A stretch of 64,000 nt of DNA from Halonotius roseus (GTDB lineage: Archaea; Halobacteriota; Halobacteria; Halobacteriales; Haloferacaceae), in NCBI RefSeq assembly GCF_006861655.1, contig NZ_SESI01000001.1, positions 880,328 through 944,327 of the forward strand. Direction: 5' to 3'. A program made the translations under genes and the position numbers. The notes beneath the pieces are model-generated. The model was given only the letters and a program-made list of their open reading frames with translations, was not told where the DNA came from and searched no databases. Of the stretch, positions 7,176 to 15,913 are shown one piece after another; the stretch's first letter is position 1, and each line of letters begins with the position of its first letter.

Positions 7176-9131
7176 ATGGTCTCTCTCATTCGTCGTCGTC
7201 ATCCACTGTTTTTGCCAACTGCCGTCTGTATCGTGACAGCGATTGGATTGCTGTTTCTGGATCTGTTTAGTGTGCTTCCCCGACCCACAGTAATACGGGC
7301 AGGGTTCACCGGTATCGGGGCGAGCGTCGCGCTTGCCCTCTTCGTCGCCTCAGAAGGCGATAGCGAGACCGTCGCCGACACCTCCCAACTCTCGCCGTCC
7401 CTCGCAACGAAAGTCGTCCTCGTCGCCGCGGCTGGAGCCGTCATCGCGGCGGCGGAGTTGAACTCGCGGCTCGTCCCGCTGGCAGTCCTTGTCCCCCTCG
7501 GGCTCTTCGCGGTTGCCTTCCAGCTCCGCACTGAGCCATCGGTTCCGGCGGTACTGACACAACTGACAGCAGTGTTCGGAGCCGCCCAACTCGCCAAATA
7601 CGTCACCACCGGATTTTATTTCGGCGGGAGCGATTCCTTCGCCCACGTCGCCGCCGTCGACGCGCTCATCGAGGCGCGCTACACGACCGCGATCCCACAC
7701 GGCTACGATCTGTACCCGGTCTTTCATTTTGTTATCGGCGCGGTCAAACACGCCACCGGACTGCCAACATACGACGCGCTCGTTTTGACCGGGATCGGAC
7801 TGCTGACGCTGGTCGTGCCCATCGCGTACCTGCTGGGCTGGTCGGTCTTCGGCTCGCAGCGATTGGGGTTGTTGGCCGCGTTTTCGGTCACCCTCCTGGA
7901 GTTTTTTTCCTACCACGCGCTGTACTTCTACCCCCAAGCTCTGGCATCGGTGTTCCTGCTGATCGCCCTCTATATCAACAGCCAACTCCGGCAAGCGACC
8001 GACGAGCGGGCGTTCCGCCGGCTCTCGGTGTTCGTTATCGCGCTGGTGGCGATGATGGTGTTCACCCACCACCTCACCTATCTCCTCTTTGCCGTGGTCG
8101 CTGCGGTCGCCATCCCGATCGCACTCGGCCGCCGATATCTGTTCGGCCAGTCGGCCGCTCGTCGTCGACTGCTTCGCTACCGGTGGCTGTTTCCCGGCGT
8201 GATCGGTGCGGTGTTCCTGCTCGCCTACTGGTCGTACTCACCGAGCCTCATCACCGTTGGCATCGTCGAACTAACCGCTGGCGTGCTGTTCGATGTGGCG
8301 ACGATGCCAACCCAACAGCTCTTCACATATGGGGTAACGCTGCCGGTCGATAGCGTCGACCGCGCGGTCGCGTGGCTGCTGACGCCGACGGGACTGTATG
8401 CGTCGGGGTTGGGCGCGCTGTTGTTGGTCGCGGCCTACGAACTGCTGGCCGAGTTCCGATCCTACCAGCAGGGGTTTACCCTCACTGTGACCGGGCTCAG
8501 CCTCTCGGTGCTCCTATTGCCGCTGCCGATAGCGATCCCACAAATAGAGCGCCTGAAGTTCGTCGTGACGCTGGTCGTCCTGTTTCCGCTGGCTGTTGGC
8601 CTCAAACGGGTGTTGTCGGTCGACCGCCGGTACGCCATTGTCGCACTCGTCGTCATCGCCACGCTGGGCGGCGCGACGACGTTCACCGTGTTGGTGGCCG
8701 ACGATCTGACAGAGACGTATATCGACGAACCCAGACAGCAGGTGTCGATGAGCGACTCGGAGTTCGAGTCGGTCGGGGCGGCGTCAACGTTCCTTCAGCG
8801 GTACGGCGACGGCCCTGCCGCCACTGATCGCGTGACCAACCGGGCGTTCGAAACGAGCGGGTTCAATGCGACACGCACCTTACAGGCCCGGCCATCGGGG
8901 TTACGCACCGGTGGGACGTATCTCGTCGCTCGTGAGCAGTGGACTGACCACCTCGTCGCGCTCGGCCGGGGGCTCAGAACCGGCGAACTGAACAGCTTCA
9001 CCGTCTCAGACGCACGGTTTAGAGCCGCCGAAGCGACCCAGACGAAGGTCTACACCTCGGGCTCGGTCACTGTGTATCGGAGCGAGGACGGCTTCAGGCG
9101 TCTCTACGGAACGAACGGGACGGCTCTGTAG
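7176..9131 (+). CDS. Polytopic membrane protein, possible GT-C-type glycosyltransferase
   Basis: The 651-residue protein has about 12-14 membrane helices over residues 1-520, then a soluble C-terminal domain of about 130 residues (from TETYIDEPRQQ). A loop after the early helices reads GGSDSFAHVAAVDALIEA. It is the sort of acidic first extracytoplasmic loop seen in GT-C enzymes that use lipid-linked sugars, but I see no definite catalytic motif. It starts immediately with a hydrophobic helix after MVSLIRRRHP. Placement beside glycosyltransferases suggests a part in building or polymerising a surface glycan. Its end overlaps the end of the convergent GT2 gene by 28 bases. Confidence 0.6.
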   Translation: MVSLIRRRHPLFLPTAVCIVTAIGLLFLDLFSVLPRPTVIRAGFTGIGASVALALFVASEGDSETVADTSQLSPSLATKVVLVAAAGAVIAAAELNSRLVPLAVLVPLGLFAVAFQLRTEPSVPAVLTQLTAVFGAAQLAKYVTTGFYFGGSDSFAHVAAVDALIEARYTTAIPHGYDLYPVFHFVIGAVKHATGLPTYDALVLTGIGLLTLVVPIAYLLGWSVFGSQRLGLLAAFSVTLLEFFSYHALYFYPQALASVFLLIALYINSQLRQATDERAFRRLSVFVIALVAMMVFTHHLTYLLFAVVAAVAIPIALGRRYLFGQSAARRRLLRYRWLFPGVIGAVFLLAYWSYSPSLITVGIVELTAGVLFDVATMPTQQLFTYGVTLPVDSVDRAVAWLLTPTGLYASGLGALLLVAAYELLAEFRSYQQGFTLTVTGLSLSVLLLPLPIAIPQIERLKFVVTLVVLFPLAVGLKRVLSVDRRYAIVALVVIATLGGATTFTVLVADDLTETYIDEPRQQVSMSDSEFESVGAASTFLQRYGDGPAATDRVTNRAFETSGFNATRTLQARPSGLRTGGTYLVAREQWTDHLVALGRGLRTGELNSFTVSDARFRAAEATQTKVYTSGSVTVYRSEDGFRRLYGTNGTAL

Positions 9132-9880
9132 ATCACGCTTCGGAGCAGCGCGGCCAGCGAGACGGGGTGCGGGGAGATGCGAACCGCTCGCGAGAGGAAC
9201 GCGACGGCTCTGTCGTAGTCACCAGCCGTGTGGCAGGCCCGACCAAGATCCGTGTACAGCTGAGTGTAATATATCGACAGGTAGGGCTGGGCCGCCGGAA
9301 CGCGCTGGCTGACGAGATAGCCGAACCGCTTGGCGTGGTCGCGGTATTCGTCGACGGCCATCCCCGTAGCCATCATGCTCTGGTCGTGGTGTCGGCGTGA
9401 GAAGAGATCGGGACAACAACAGACCCCCGCTTCCGTGGCAGCTTCGAGGACATACAGGAGATCCTCCCCTCTGTCGAGGCCGGTCTCGAAGCGAACGCTG
9501 ACTCGGTCGGTGTCGACGAGGATGGCCGACGTAACCTCTGAGAGATCGCCGACGAATACGTCGTAGACAAAGTCGTCGAGGCTCATTGGCGACCCCTGGA
9601 CACAGAGCCCGGCACCGGTTTCGGCCATCCGGTCGAGCTGTCGGTCGAGCTTGTCTGGCTCCCACAGATCGTCGGCATCGAGAAACGCCACGTACCGGGT
9701 TGACGCCCGATCTAGCCCGGCGTTCCGGGCGTCGGCGGGCCCGGTGTCCACATCGTCGACGACGACAAGTTCGGTCGGTACGGTCTGGTCGGCGACTGTG
9801 CGTTTGGCCTCGTCGAGCATCGACTCGGGCGTATACTTCGGGCTGTACGGGATCACGACCGAGACGGGGTCGCTCACCAT
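9104..9880 (-). CDS. Family 2 glycosyltransferase (pair a)
   Basis: From the ATG at 9880 the product has 258 residues. It shows a GT-A fold with VSVVIPYSP at the N-terminus, ELVVVDDVDTG as the first Asp motif, and FLDADDLWEPDKL carrying the DxD metal-binding site. A helical C-terminal part (GRACHTAGDYDRAVAFLSRAV) resembles a TPR-like hairpin. ATG 9880 is preferred because it overlaps the upstream GT4 stop by 7 bases (ATGGTGA), which suggests coupled translation. It is the last gene of a four-gene minus-strand unit made of two GT4-GT2 pairs. Confidence 0.8.
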   Translation of the reverse strand: MVSDPVSVVIPYSPKYTPESMLDEAKRTVADQTVPTELVVVDDVDTGPADARNAGLDRASTRYVAFLDADDLWEPDKLDRQLDRMAETGAGLCVQGSPMSLDDFVYDVFVGDLSEVTSAILVDTDRVSVRFETGLDRGEDLLYVLEAATEAGVCCCPDLFSRRHHDQSMMATGMAVDEYRDHAKRFGYLVSQRVPAAQPYLSIYYTQLYTDLGRACHTAGDYDRAVAFLSRAVRISPHPVSLAALLRSVIYRAVPFVP

Positions 9881-11097
9881 TCGGCCATCACCTTGTGGTG
9901 GATCTCGTTGAGCCGCTGGGCGTGACGCTGCCACGTCCACTGCTGATCCAGCAGTCGCTGGTGGCCAGCCGCGCCCATCGCACGGAGTCGGTCGGGTTCG
10001 TCCAAGAGCGCGTCGAGTTCTTCCCGGAGTCGGTCGGCGTCGTGGGGCGGAACGAGCAGCCCGGTCTCGCCGTCGACGATCATCTCCGGGATCCCGCCGA
10101 CGTTCGAGGCAACTACGGGCGTTTTGGCGGCCATCGCCTCGTAGATGACCGTTGGGCGGCCCTCGCGCCAGCTCGGATGGACGAGCACGTCGGCGGCGAT
10201 ATGCCAGCGCCGAAGCGCAACAGGGTCAAGCTGCCAAAACGAGCGGGCGGGGTGTGGTGATTTTCCCAACTGGTCGAGTAGCCACCACCGGAGGTCACCC
10301 TCGTGGCCCACCGTGACCAACAGGACGTCCTCGCGGTCGAGTGCACTTACCGCGCTGACCAACTCCCGAATCCCCTTTTCTTTGGTGTAGGCCCCGACCG
10401 ACAACACGACCTTCGTCTCGGGGTCGATCCCGAGTTCGGCGCGGATCTGTTCGCGCTGGTCGGTCGGGAACTTGGTCGGATCCTCACCGATGGGCACCGT
10501 GACGACCTTCTCGTCGGGCGCAAACCGCCGGGCGACGTTGGCGAGTTCGTCGCTGACAACCAGAATACGTGAGGCGTAGTCGATGGTTTCGCGGAGCCGC
10601 CGTTTGGCTCCCTCGTTGAACGTCTCGTAGTTGTGGAGGTCGACCGCGTGGCTGTTAACGACCAGCGGCAGATCGTGTCGACGACAGTACTCTAGCATCC
10701 CGTAGCCGTCGAGATAGATGTCCGAGACGTGGACGATGTCGTGTGGCGTCTCGAAGTTGTCCTCGATATAGGGCGTCACGCGCTTCTGGAGAGAATCCCC
10801 CGAGCGGTGGTAGAGATAGCGTTTGGGCAGCAGATACAGGAAGCGGGGATAGTGGGCGACGTACGTCCCCCACCGTTCGGTCTCGGGGACTTTGGCATAC
10901 TCGGAGTGGGGGCCGACTGGCAGCGCAAACGGCGTCGGTACGACGAGATCGAGCTCCGCCTCAGTGCGGTTCAACGAGTCGAACGACCGATGATTGAACG
11001 GCGACCGCACCGGCAGCGCGTGGCTCTGGTGGTGAATACAGCAGCCCAGCACTCTGTAGGGCTCACCGCCGTCGCCGGTGTAGTCAAGATCGGTCAT
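9874..11097 (-). CDS. Family 4 glycosyltransferase (pair a)
   Basis: The 407-residue retaining glycosyltransferase has a GT-B fold. The C-terminal donor-binding half contains the E-x7-E motif (Glu312 and Glu320 in REGRPTVIYEAM) and then SNVGGIPEMI. It is about 60 percent similar by eye over its length to the GT4 at 12184-13425, including the shared start PYRVLGC and the shared FNHRSFD. The start ATG overlaps the upstream GT2 stop as ATGA. It probably transfers one sugar of a surface glycan from a nucleotide donor in the cytoplasm. Confidence 0.85.
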   Translation of the reverse strand: MTDLDYTGDGGEPYRVLGCCIHHQSHALPVRSPFNHRSFDSLNRTEAELDLVVPTPFALPVGPHSEYAKVPETERWGTYVAHYPRFLYLLPKRYLYHRSGDSLQKRVTPYIEDNFETPHDIVHVSDIYLDGYGMLEYCRRHDLPLVVNSHAVDLHNYETFNEGAKRRLRETIDYASRILVVSDELANVARRFAPDEKVVTVPIGEDPTKFPTDQREQIRAELGIDPETKVVLSVGAYTKEKGIRELVSAVSALDREDVLLVTVGHEGDLRWWLLDQLGKSPHPARSFWQLDPVALRRWHIAADVLVHPSWREGRPTVIYEAMAAKTPVVASNVGGIPEMIVDGETGLLVPPHDADRLREELDALLDEPDRLRAMGAAGHQRLLDQQWTWQRHAQRLNEIHHKVMAEW

Positions 11098-12191
11098 CGT
11101 GTCCCCCCGGCAAGCACACGCAGCCCAAGCACCGACCAGAATGCCAGCCGAGCGGCGTTCTTCGGCCGGAGAATCATCGATGCGTCGAGAAACGCGGCTG
11201 CGTCGGCAAAGCGGCCCTCCGAGAGGAAATGGCCGACCAGCCCCATGCGGTGAACCTGTCGAACCGGAATCCCACGGCGTTCGAGATCATCGACCAGCCC
11301 GGCGTTCCGTTCGAGATACCGCCGGTCGTTCTCGACGTAGGCCTCTGCCGGGGCGTCGCCGGTGAAATGGGTCACCGCCAGCGGCTCGCCGACGTAGGCG
11401 AGGTTGCCGACCGATAACACCCGAAGCACGAGATCCCAGTCCTCGTAGATCGACAGCCCCTCGTCGAAGCCGCCGGTCGACGTAACGACATCGCGGTCGA
11501 CCAACAGCGTCGATCCCGGGCCCATGAACACCTGCATCGACAGCAGTGCCTCGGCCAGCTCCCGGCCACCCTCCCGGGGGGCTGACGAGCGAAACAGCGT
11601 CTCCGAGACGGCGGCGGCGACCCGCCCAGCCATTGAGAGACCGGTTGAGGCGATATCACAGTAGGCACCGACCCACCTCTCATCCCGGCTGTCAAGCACC
11701 GAAAGCTGCCGGTCGAGTTTTCGTGGGAGCCACTCATCGTCGGAGTCGAGAAAGGCGACATACTCGCCGCTGGCAGCCGTGATCCCGGTGTTGCGAGCCG
11801 CGCTCACACCGCGATTGGTGTCGTGTGCAAGATACCGGACGCGGGAATCCTCGATGGCCTCGACCACCGCCTGTGTCCCGTCGCTACTGCCATCGTCGAC
11901 AACCAGCACCTCGATGTCGGCGACGGTCTGTGCGAGGGCACTGTCGACAGCGCGCGGAAGGATCTCGTCTCGGTTGTAGGTCGGGATGATGACGCTGACA
12001 CGTGGCCCATCGGTTGTCGATCCCGGCGACTCACCAGTCGTCGATATCACTGAGCCGTCCCCTGTCGACTCACCGGTCGCCGACATCGCTGAGCCATCCC
12101 CTGTCGACTCACCGGTCGCCGACATCGCTGAGCCGTCCCCCGTCGACACCCCTGACTCGTCGGTCATCGATGCCGATGAATCATCAGTCAT
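11094..12191 (-). CDS. Family 2 glycosyltransferase with repetitive N-terminus (pair b)
   Basis: The 365-residue product has a GT2 domain from about residue 62 (RVSVIIPTYNRDE) with VVDDGSSDGT and FLDSDDEWLPRKL. A short helical tail resembles that of the GT2 at 9104. The first 60 residues are a low-complexity Ser/Thr/Gly/Asp stretch made of 13-residue repeats (GDGSAMSATGEST), encoded by a 39-base tandem repeat. The tail is probably disordered and its length may vary between strains. Start and stop codons overlap with both neighbours (ATGA downstream, 8 bases upstream), so translation is likely coupled. Confidence 0.85.
   Translation of the reverse strand: MTDDSSASMTDESGVSTGDGSAMSATGESTGDGSAMSATGESTGDGSVISTTGESPGSTTDGPRVSVIIPTYNRDEILPRAVDSALAQTVADIEVLVVDDGSSDGTQAVVEAIEDSRVRYLAHDTNRGVSAARNTGITAASGEYVAFLDSDDEWLPRKLDRQLSVLDSRDERWVGAYCDIASTGLSMAGRVAAAVSETLFRSSAPREGGRELAEALLSMQVFMGPGSTLLVDRDVVTSTGGFDEGLSIYEDWDLVLRVLSVGNLAYVGEPLAVTHFTGDAPAEAYVENDRRYLERNAGLVDDLERRGIPVRQVHRMGLVGHFLSEGRFADAAAFLDASMILRPKNAARLAFWSVLGLRVLAGGTR
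12049..12147. repeat. 39-bp in-frame tandem repeat in the GT2 N-terminus
   Basis: Copies begin at 12049 and 12088 and differ at only two or three bases. A partial third copy starts at 12127 and a degenerate copy precedes at about 12013-12048. The period keeps the reading frame and encodes 13 residues per copy. It is a minisatellite rather than a CRISPR, because the units are adjacent with no unique spacers. Confidence 0.8.
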
Positions 12192-13425
12192 GCATAACCT
12201 CGCGGTGGATCTCGGTGAGTTGCTCGGCGTGGTGGTGCCACGTCCACTGCTTGTCGAGGAGACGCTGGTGACCAGCCGCGCCCATCCTCCGGAGCCGATC
12301 GGGATCGTCGAGGAGATAGTCCAGTGTCTCCCGCAGTTGGTCGGCGTCGTGTGGCGGCGTCAGCACCCCGGTCTCGCCGTCGACGATCATCTCCGGGATT
12401 CCGCCGACATTCGATGCCAAAACGGGTGATTTGGCGGCCATCGCCTCGTAGATGACTGTCGGGCGGGCCTCGAAGTGGCTCGGGAGGACGAGTAGATCTG
12501 CGGCGACATGGAGCCGACGCACCGCAATCGGGTCGAGTTCCCAGTAGGCATGCGAGGGATGGGAGAGTTCGCCAAGTCGGTTTAAAAACCACCAACGCAA
12601 CGCACCGCCGTGGCCGACCGCGGCGATGACGACATCGTCGCGGTCGAGGGCCTCAAGGGCGGCGGCCAGTTCTCGCACCCCCTTTTCTTTCTCGAAGCGA
12701 CCGATGAACAACAGCAGCTTCGTCTCGGGGTCGACGCCGAGTTCCCGCCGGATTGCCTCCCGGCGGTCGGTCGGATACTTCTCGGGATCCTCGCCGATAG
12801 GGAGCGTCCGTACCTTGCTCGCGGGCGCAAAGCGTCGGGCGACCGCCGCAAGTTCGTTGCTGACCGTCAGAACCGCCGAACTGTACTTGATGGTCTCGCG
12901 GATCTGTTGTTGAACCGTCTCGTTGAACCGGTTGAAGTTCTTCAGATCCCCGGAGTGTGAGAGTGCGACCAGCGGAATGTCGTGTTTGCGGCAGTATGTA
13001 AGCGAGGCATACCCGTCGAGATAGAGACCGCAGGTCTGGACGACATCGTGTGGCGTCTCGAAGGTACGCTCGACGTAGCTCGTGACGCGTTTTTGCGCCG
13101 AGTTCCCCGAGACATGGTAAAAATACTTCTTTGGCAACATATACAGGAACCGAGGGTAGTGAACCCGGTAGGAGCCCCACTGCTCGGTTTTCGGGACGTG
13201 TCGGTAGTCCGAATACGGCCCGATCGGCGGAGCAAACGGTGTGGGCGAGACCACATCGAGTTCAACCCCTGTGGCGTTGAGCGCGTCGAACGAGCGGTGG
13301 TTGAACGGCGTCCGAACCTGAAAGACGTGGTTTGGGTGTTCGGCTGCACATCCAAGGACGCGGTAGGTCGGATCGCCGTCCGTCTCCGTTTGTGAATCGG
13401 TCTCCGAGACCTGTTCGTCTACCAT
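12184..13425 (-). CDS. Family 4 glycosyltransferase (pair b)
   Basis: From the ATG at 13425 the product has 413 residues. It has the GT-B fold and the E-x7-E motif in FEARPTVIYEAM, followed by SNVGGIPEMI. It is clearly paralogous to the GT4 at 9874-11097 from YRVLGC to the C-terminal TEIHREVM. The frame is open upstream to 13545, but that part reads as non-coding and the ATG at 13425 lies near where similarity to the paralogue begins. It is the first gene of the four-gene GT unit and overlaps the following GT2 start by 8 bases. Confidence 0.85.
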   Translation of the reverse strand: MVDEQVSETDSQTETDGDPTYRVLGCAAEHPNHVFQVRTPFNHRSFDALNATGVELDVVSPTPFAPPIGPYSDYRHVPKTEQWGSYRVHYPRFLYMLPKKYFYHVSGNSAQKRVTSYVERTFETPHDVVQTCGLYLDGYASLTYCRKHDIPLVALSHSGDLKNFNRFNETVQQQIRETIKYSSAVLTVSNELAAVARRFAPASKVRTLPIGEDPEKYPTDRREAIRRELGVDPETKLLLFIGRFEKEKGVRELAAALEALDRDDVVIAAVGHGGALRWWFLNRLGELSHPSHAYWELDPIAVRRLHVAADLLVLPSHFEARPTVIYEAMAAKSPVLASNVGGIPEMIVDGETGVLTPPHDADQLRETLDYLLDDPDRLRRMGAAGHQRLLDKQWTWHHHAEQLTEIHREVMHD

Positions 13426-13635
13426 AGTGAGGTGCCGACACGGATCGTCGTGACGGTAAGTTCGTCCTACCATACTACTGGAGTGATTGTTATGCTTTCC
13501 GGGGGAGACGGCCGGAAAACGAACGTCGACGAGTGAGTTGACCAAGTTGGGGAGGATAGTTTATATTGGTCGAACGGTTACGGCGACGCGTGTGTACCCC
13601 CAACCCAGTCGGAGGTGGCAGCCGTGATTGGCCCG

Positions 13636-14778
13636 ATGAATCGCCGCTCGTATCTTGCCGTGCTGTTGGCCTCCGCGACCGCTGGCTGTATGGGATTCGG
13701 TGGTGAGCGGATGTCGGCTAGTGCCGCCAAGTCGCTAACCCGTGGTCGCATCGTCGCTATCGGGCGGGATCTCGACACCACGGTCATCAACCCGACAGAA
13801 AGCGAGACCCCGGTTCAGGACGCCCTCGACACCATCGCCGACGCCGGCGGTCGCATCTATCTCCCACCGGGGATCGTCCGTGATCGGGGGCCAGTTCGCC
13901 CTCATCCCAACACCGGCATCTACGGCTTCGGAATGAACGTCTCGGTTCTCAAGATAACCCAGCCGAACACCGATGGGATCCGGTTCGACCGGAGCCAGCG
14001 GGCCAACCGCGTCCAACTCGACGGGTTTGAGCTTCGGGGGCCGGGCTCGGACGCTGCGTCAGGGGTGGCGATCCATTTCCGCGATAACGGCACCGACCCG
14101 GTGAGCGATCCCGCCGATTTCACCATCGGTCGGCTCTACTGCTGGGCGTGGAACAACACCGTCTACCGCGTCGACGAGGGGGTCGGCCCGTTCCAGTGTC
14201 GACACGACTTCCTTCGGATGGATGACTGCGACGCCGGCGACGCCGAAGCCCTCATTGAGTGGCGGTCGACCTATGGACCGGCCAACTGGTTTGGCACCAT
14301 CGTCGCCTACCCGTCGGCCACCCAGAGCGGAACCAACAGCGATCTGCTCTACCAGCGCGGCGGCGAACTCTCCATCGGCGACATCACGACGGGGACGACG
14401 ACCGGTCGGCTCGTCGATACCCAAAATGGGCGACTCCACGTAGGTCGACTCCACTACGAGCCGGTCGGTCAACGAACTGTCCCTCAGTCTCTCGTCCGGA
14501 TCGGCCGTAACGGCGCGACCCGATTCGACGACGTCCTCGTCGACTCGGAGGCCGTTCAGTACGTCTATGAGCTCGGTGAGGGGGCTGGCAATGCGGTGCT
14601 GTTCGGCCCTGCCGGTGGGCGCGGGACAGTCCGCAGGAACGTGGTCAACGTCAGCGGACAGCTTGACGCCGACCGGTCGTCGTGGTATTTCGGCCGCGTG
14701 GCGGATGTCGACGTGACCGGCTCGTCGGGAACCGGGAGTCTTCGCGTCATGGGCACCGCAGGACAGGGGCGGGGCTGA
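13636..14778 (+). CDS. Right-handed beta-helix lipoprotein (pectate-lyase-3-like), copy 1
   Basis: The 380-residue product begins with an arginine-pair leader (NRRSYLAVLL) and a lipobox ending at Cys18, so it is predicted to be exported and lipid-anchored. The body starts with TPVQDALDTIADAGG and IYLPPG, the typical first turn of pectate-lyase-3 and phage tail-spike beta-helices. It is paralogous to the protein at 17094-18416, sharing VDEGVGPFQCRH and YGPANWFGTI. Such folds bind or cleave polysaccharides, but no catalytic residues can be assigned. ATG 13636 is preferred to a GTG at 13615 because it positions the leader correctly. Confidence 0.75.
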   Translation: MNRRSYLAVLLASATAGCMGFGGERMSASAAKSLTRGRIVAIGRDLDTTVINPTESETPVQDALDTIADAGGRIYLPPGIVRDRGPVRPHPNTGIYGFGMNVSVLKITQPNTDGIRFDRSQRANRVQLDGFELRGPGSDAASGVAIHFRDNGTDPVSDPADFTIGRLYCWAWNNTVYRVDEGVGPFQCRHDFLRMDDCDAGDAEALIEWRSTYGPANWFGTIVAYPSATQSGTNSDLLYQRGGELSIGDITTGTTTGRLVDTQNGRLHVGRLHYEPVGQRTVPQSLVRIGRNGATRFDDVLVDSEAVQYVYELGEGAGNAVLFGPAGGRGTVRRNVVNVSGQLDADRSSWYFGRVADVDVTGSSGTGSLRVMGTAGQGRG

Positions 14779-14821
14779 GGGCCACCGATACCGTTATTCA
14801 CGAACGAGACAATGTTCACTC

Positions 14822-15889
14822 GTGTCGAACCAGCCATCCGACGACGATCCGAACCAGCCATCCCGCGATGTATCCGACCCACTGGTGTCGGTCGTCGTTG
14901 TTACCTACAACTCCGAAAAGACCATCGAGGAAACGCTGTCCTCGCTCGCTCGACAGACGTATCCCACCGACAGCTACGAGCTGATCGTCGTTGACGGCGG
15001 GAGTACCGACGACACCGAAGCGATTGTCGAAGAGTACGATGCGGCGTTCCACGTCGTCGACGGCGGCACCATCGGTGCCTGTCGGAACCACGGCATCGAC
15101 GTTTCGAGCGGCGAGTATATCGCCTTTACCGATTCCGACTGTGCGGTTCCCGCGACGTGGCTCGACTCACATGTTGAGCGCATCGAGAGCCCAAACGACG
15201 ACATCGAAGGTCAAGACGACGTTACTATCGCTGGTGTTGGCGGCCCAAACCGGCCGTTTCCAACCGATCCGTGGTTCAGTAAACTGGTCGGTAGCCTTCA
15301 GGGAACCGTGTTCGGCTCGGGCGGCTCACCACAGTCGTATGCGATCGGCGAGGTGCGGCTGGTTCGCTCGGTCGCGGCATGCAACGTGATGTACGACGCA
15401 GCGATCTTTGACTCCCACCGCTACGACGATGCGGTCAACGTCGGCGAGGACGCCGAGTTTCACTTCCGGCTGTCGGAGGCTGGCTATCGCTTCGTGTTCG
15501 ATCCGGCAATTGCGGTCTCCCATCACCTTTCGTCGACTTTCGGTGCCTACTGCAAGAAAAGCCGCTCCTATGGCTACGCGATGGCCCGTATCCAGCGTCG
15601 ACACGGGAAAGTAATCCGGTGGTACTCCGCGCTCCCGTCGCTGGCACTGGGCGGCGGGATGCTTGCCGTGCTGGCCGATCTCGCTGCTCGAAAAGCCCGG
15701 TATGTCCCGCTGTTGTTGGCTGCGTTCCTGCTCGTCAGCGGCTACGGAACCGCACAGGTCTACCGCGACCGCCGGAGCCCGACGGCACTCCTCGTCCCGA
15801 TCATGCTCGCCGCGCAGTACACCTACTACGGGATCGGCTTCTTGGAGGGGCTGGCCGCGCCGGATCCGGTTTCACAAGATCTTCCCTAA
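14822..15889 (+). CDS. Family 2 glycosyltransferase with C-terminal membrane helices
   Basis: The 355-residue product starts with GTG at 14822. After about 20 disordered residues comes the GT2 domain: VSVVVVTYNSEKTIE, LIVVDGGSTDDT and FTDSDCAVP as the DxD motif. EDAEFHFRLSEAG near residue 205 supplies the catalytic-base region. Residues 275-345 hold two or three membrane helices. This plan fits enzymes that add sugars to lipid-linked glycans at the membrane. It follows the beta-helix lipoprotein by 43 bases on the same strand. Confidence 0.85.
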   Translation: MSNQPSDDDPNQPSRDVSDPLVSVVVVTYNSEKTIEETLSSLARQTYPTDSYELIVVDGGSTDDTEAIVEEYDAAFHVVDGGTIGACRNHGIDVSSGEYIAFTDSDCAVPATWLDSHVERIESPNDDIEGQDDVTIAGVGGPNRPFPTDPWFSKLVGSLQGTVFGSGGSPQSYAIGEVRLVRSVAACNVMYDAAIFDSHRYDDAVNVGEDAEFHFRLSEAGYRFVFDPAIAVSHHLSSTFGAYCKKSRSYGYAMARIQRRHGKVIRWYSALPSLALGGGMLAVLADLAARKARYVPLLLAAFLLVSGYGTAQVYRDRRSPTALLVPIMLAAQYTYYGIGFLEGLAAPDPVSQDLP

Positions 15890-15913
15890 GACCGGTTACG
15901 ACCGAATTTGCTT

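Noticed and set aside
12049-12147. CRISPR array
   Set aside because: The repeat units are adjacent with no unique spacers, are in frame and lie inside a GT2 coding sequence.
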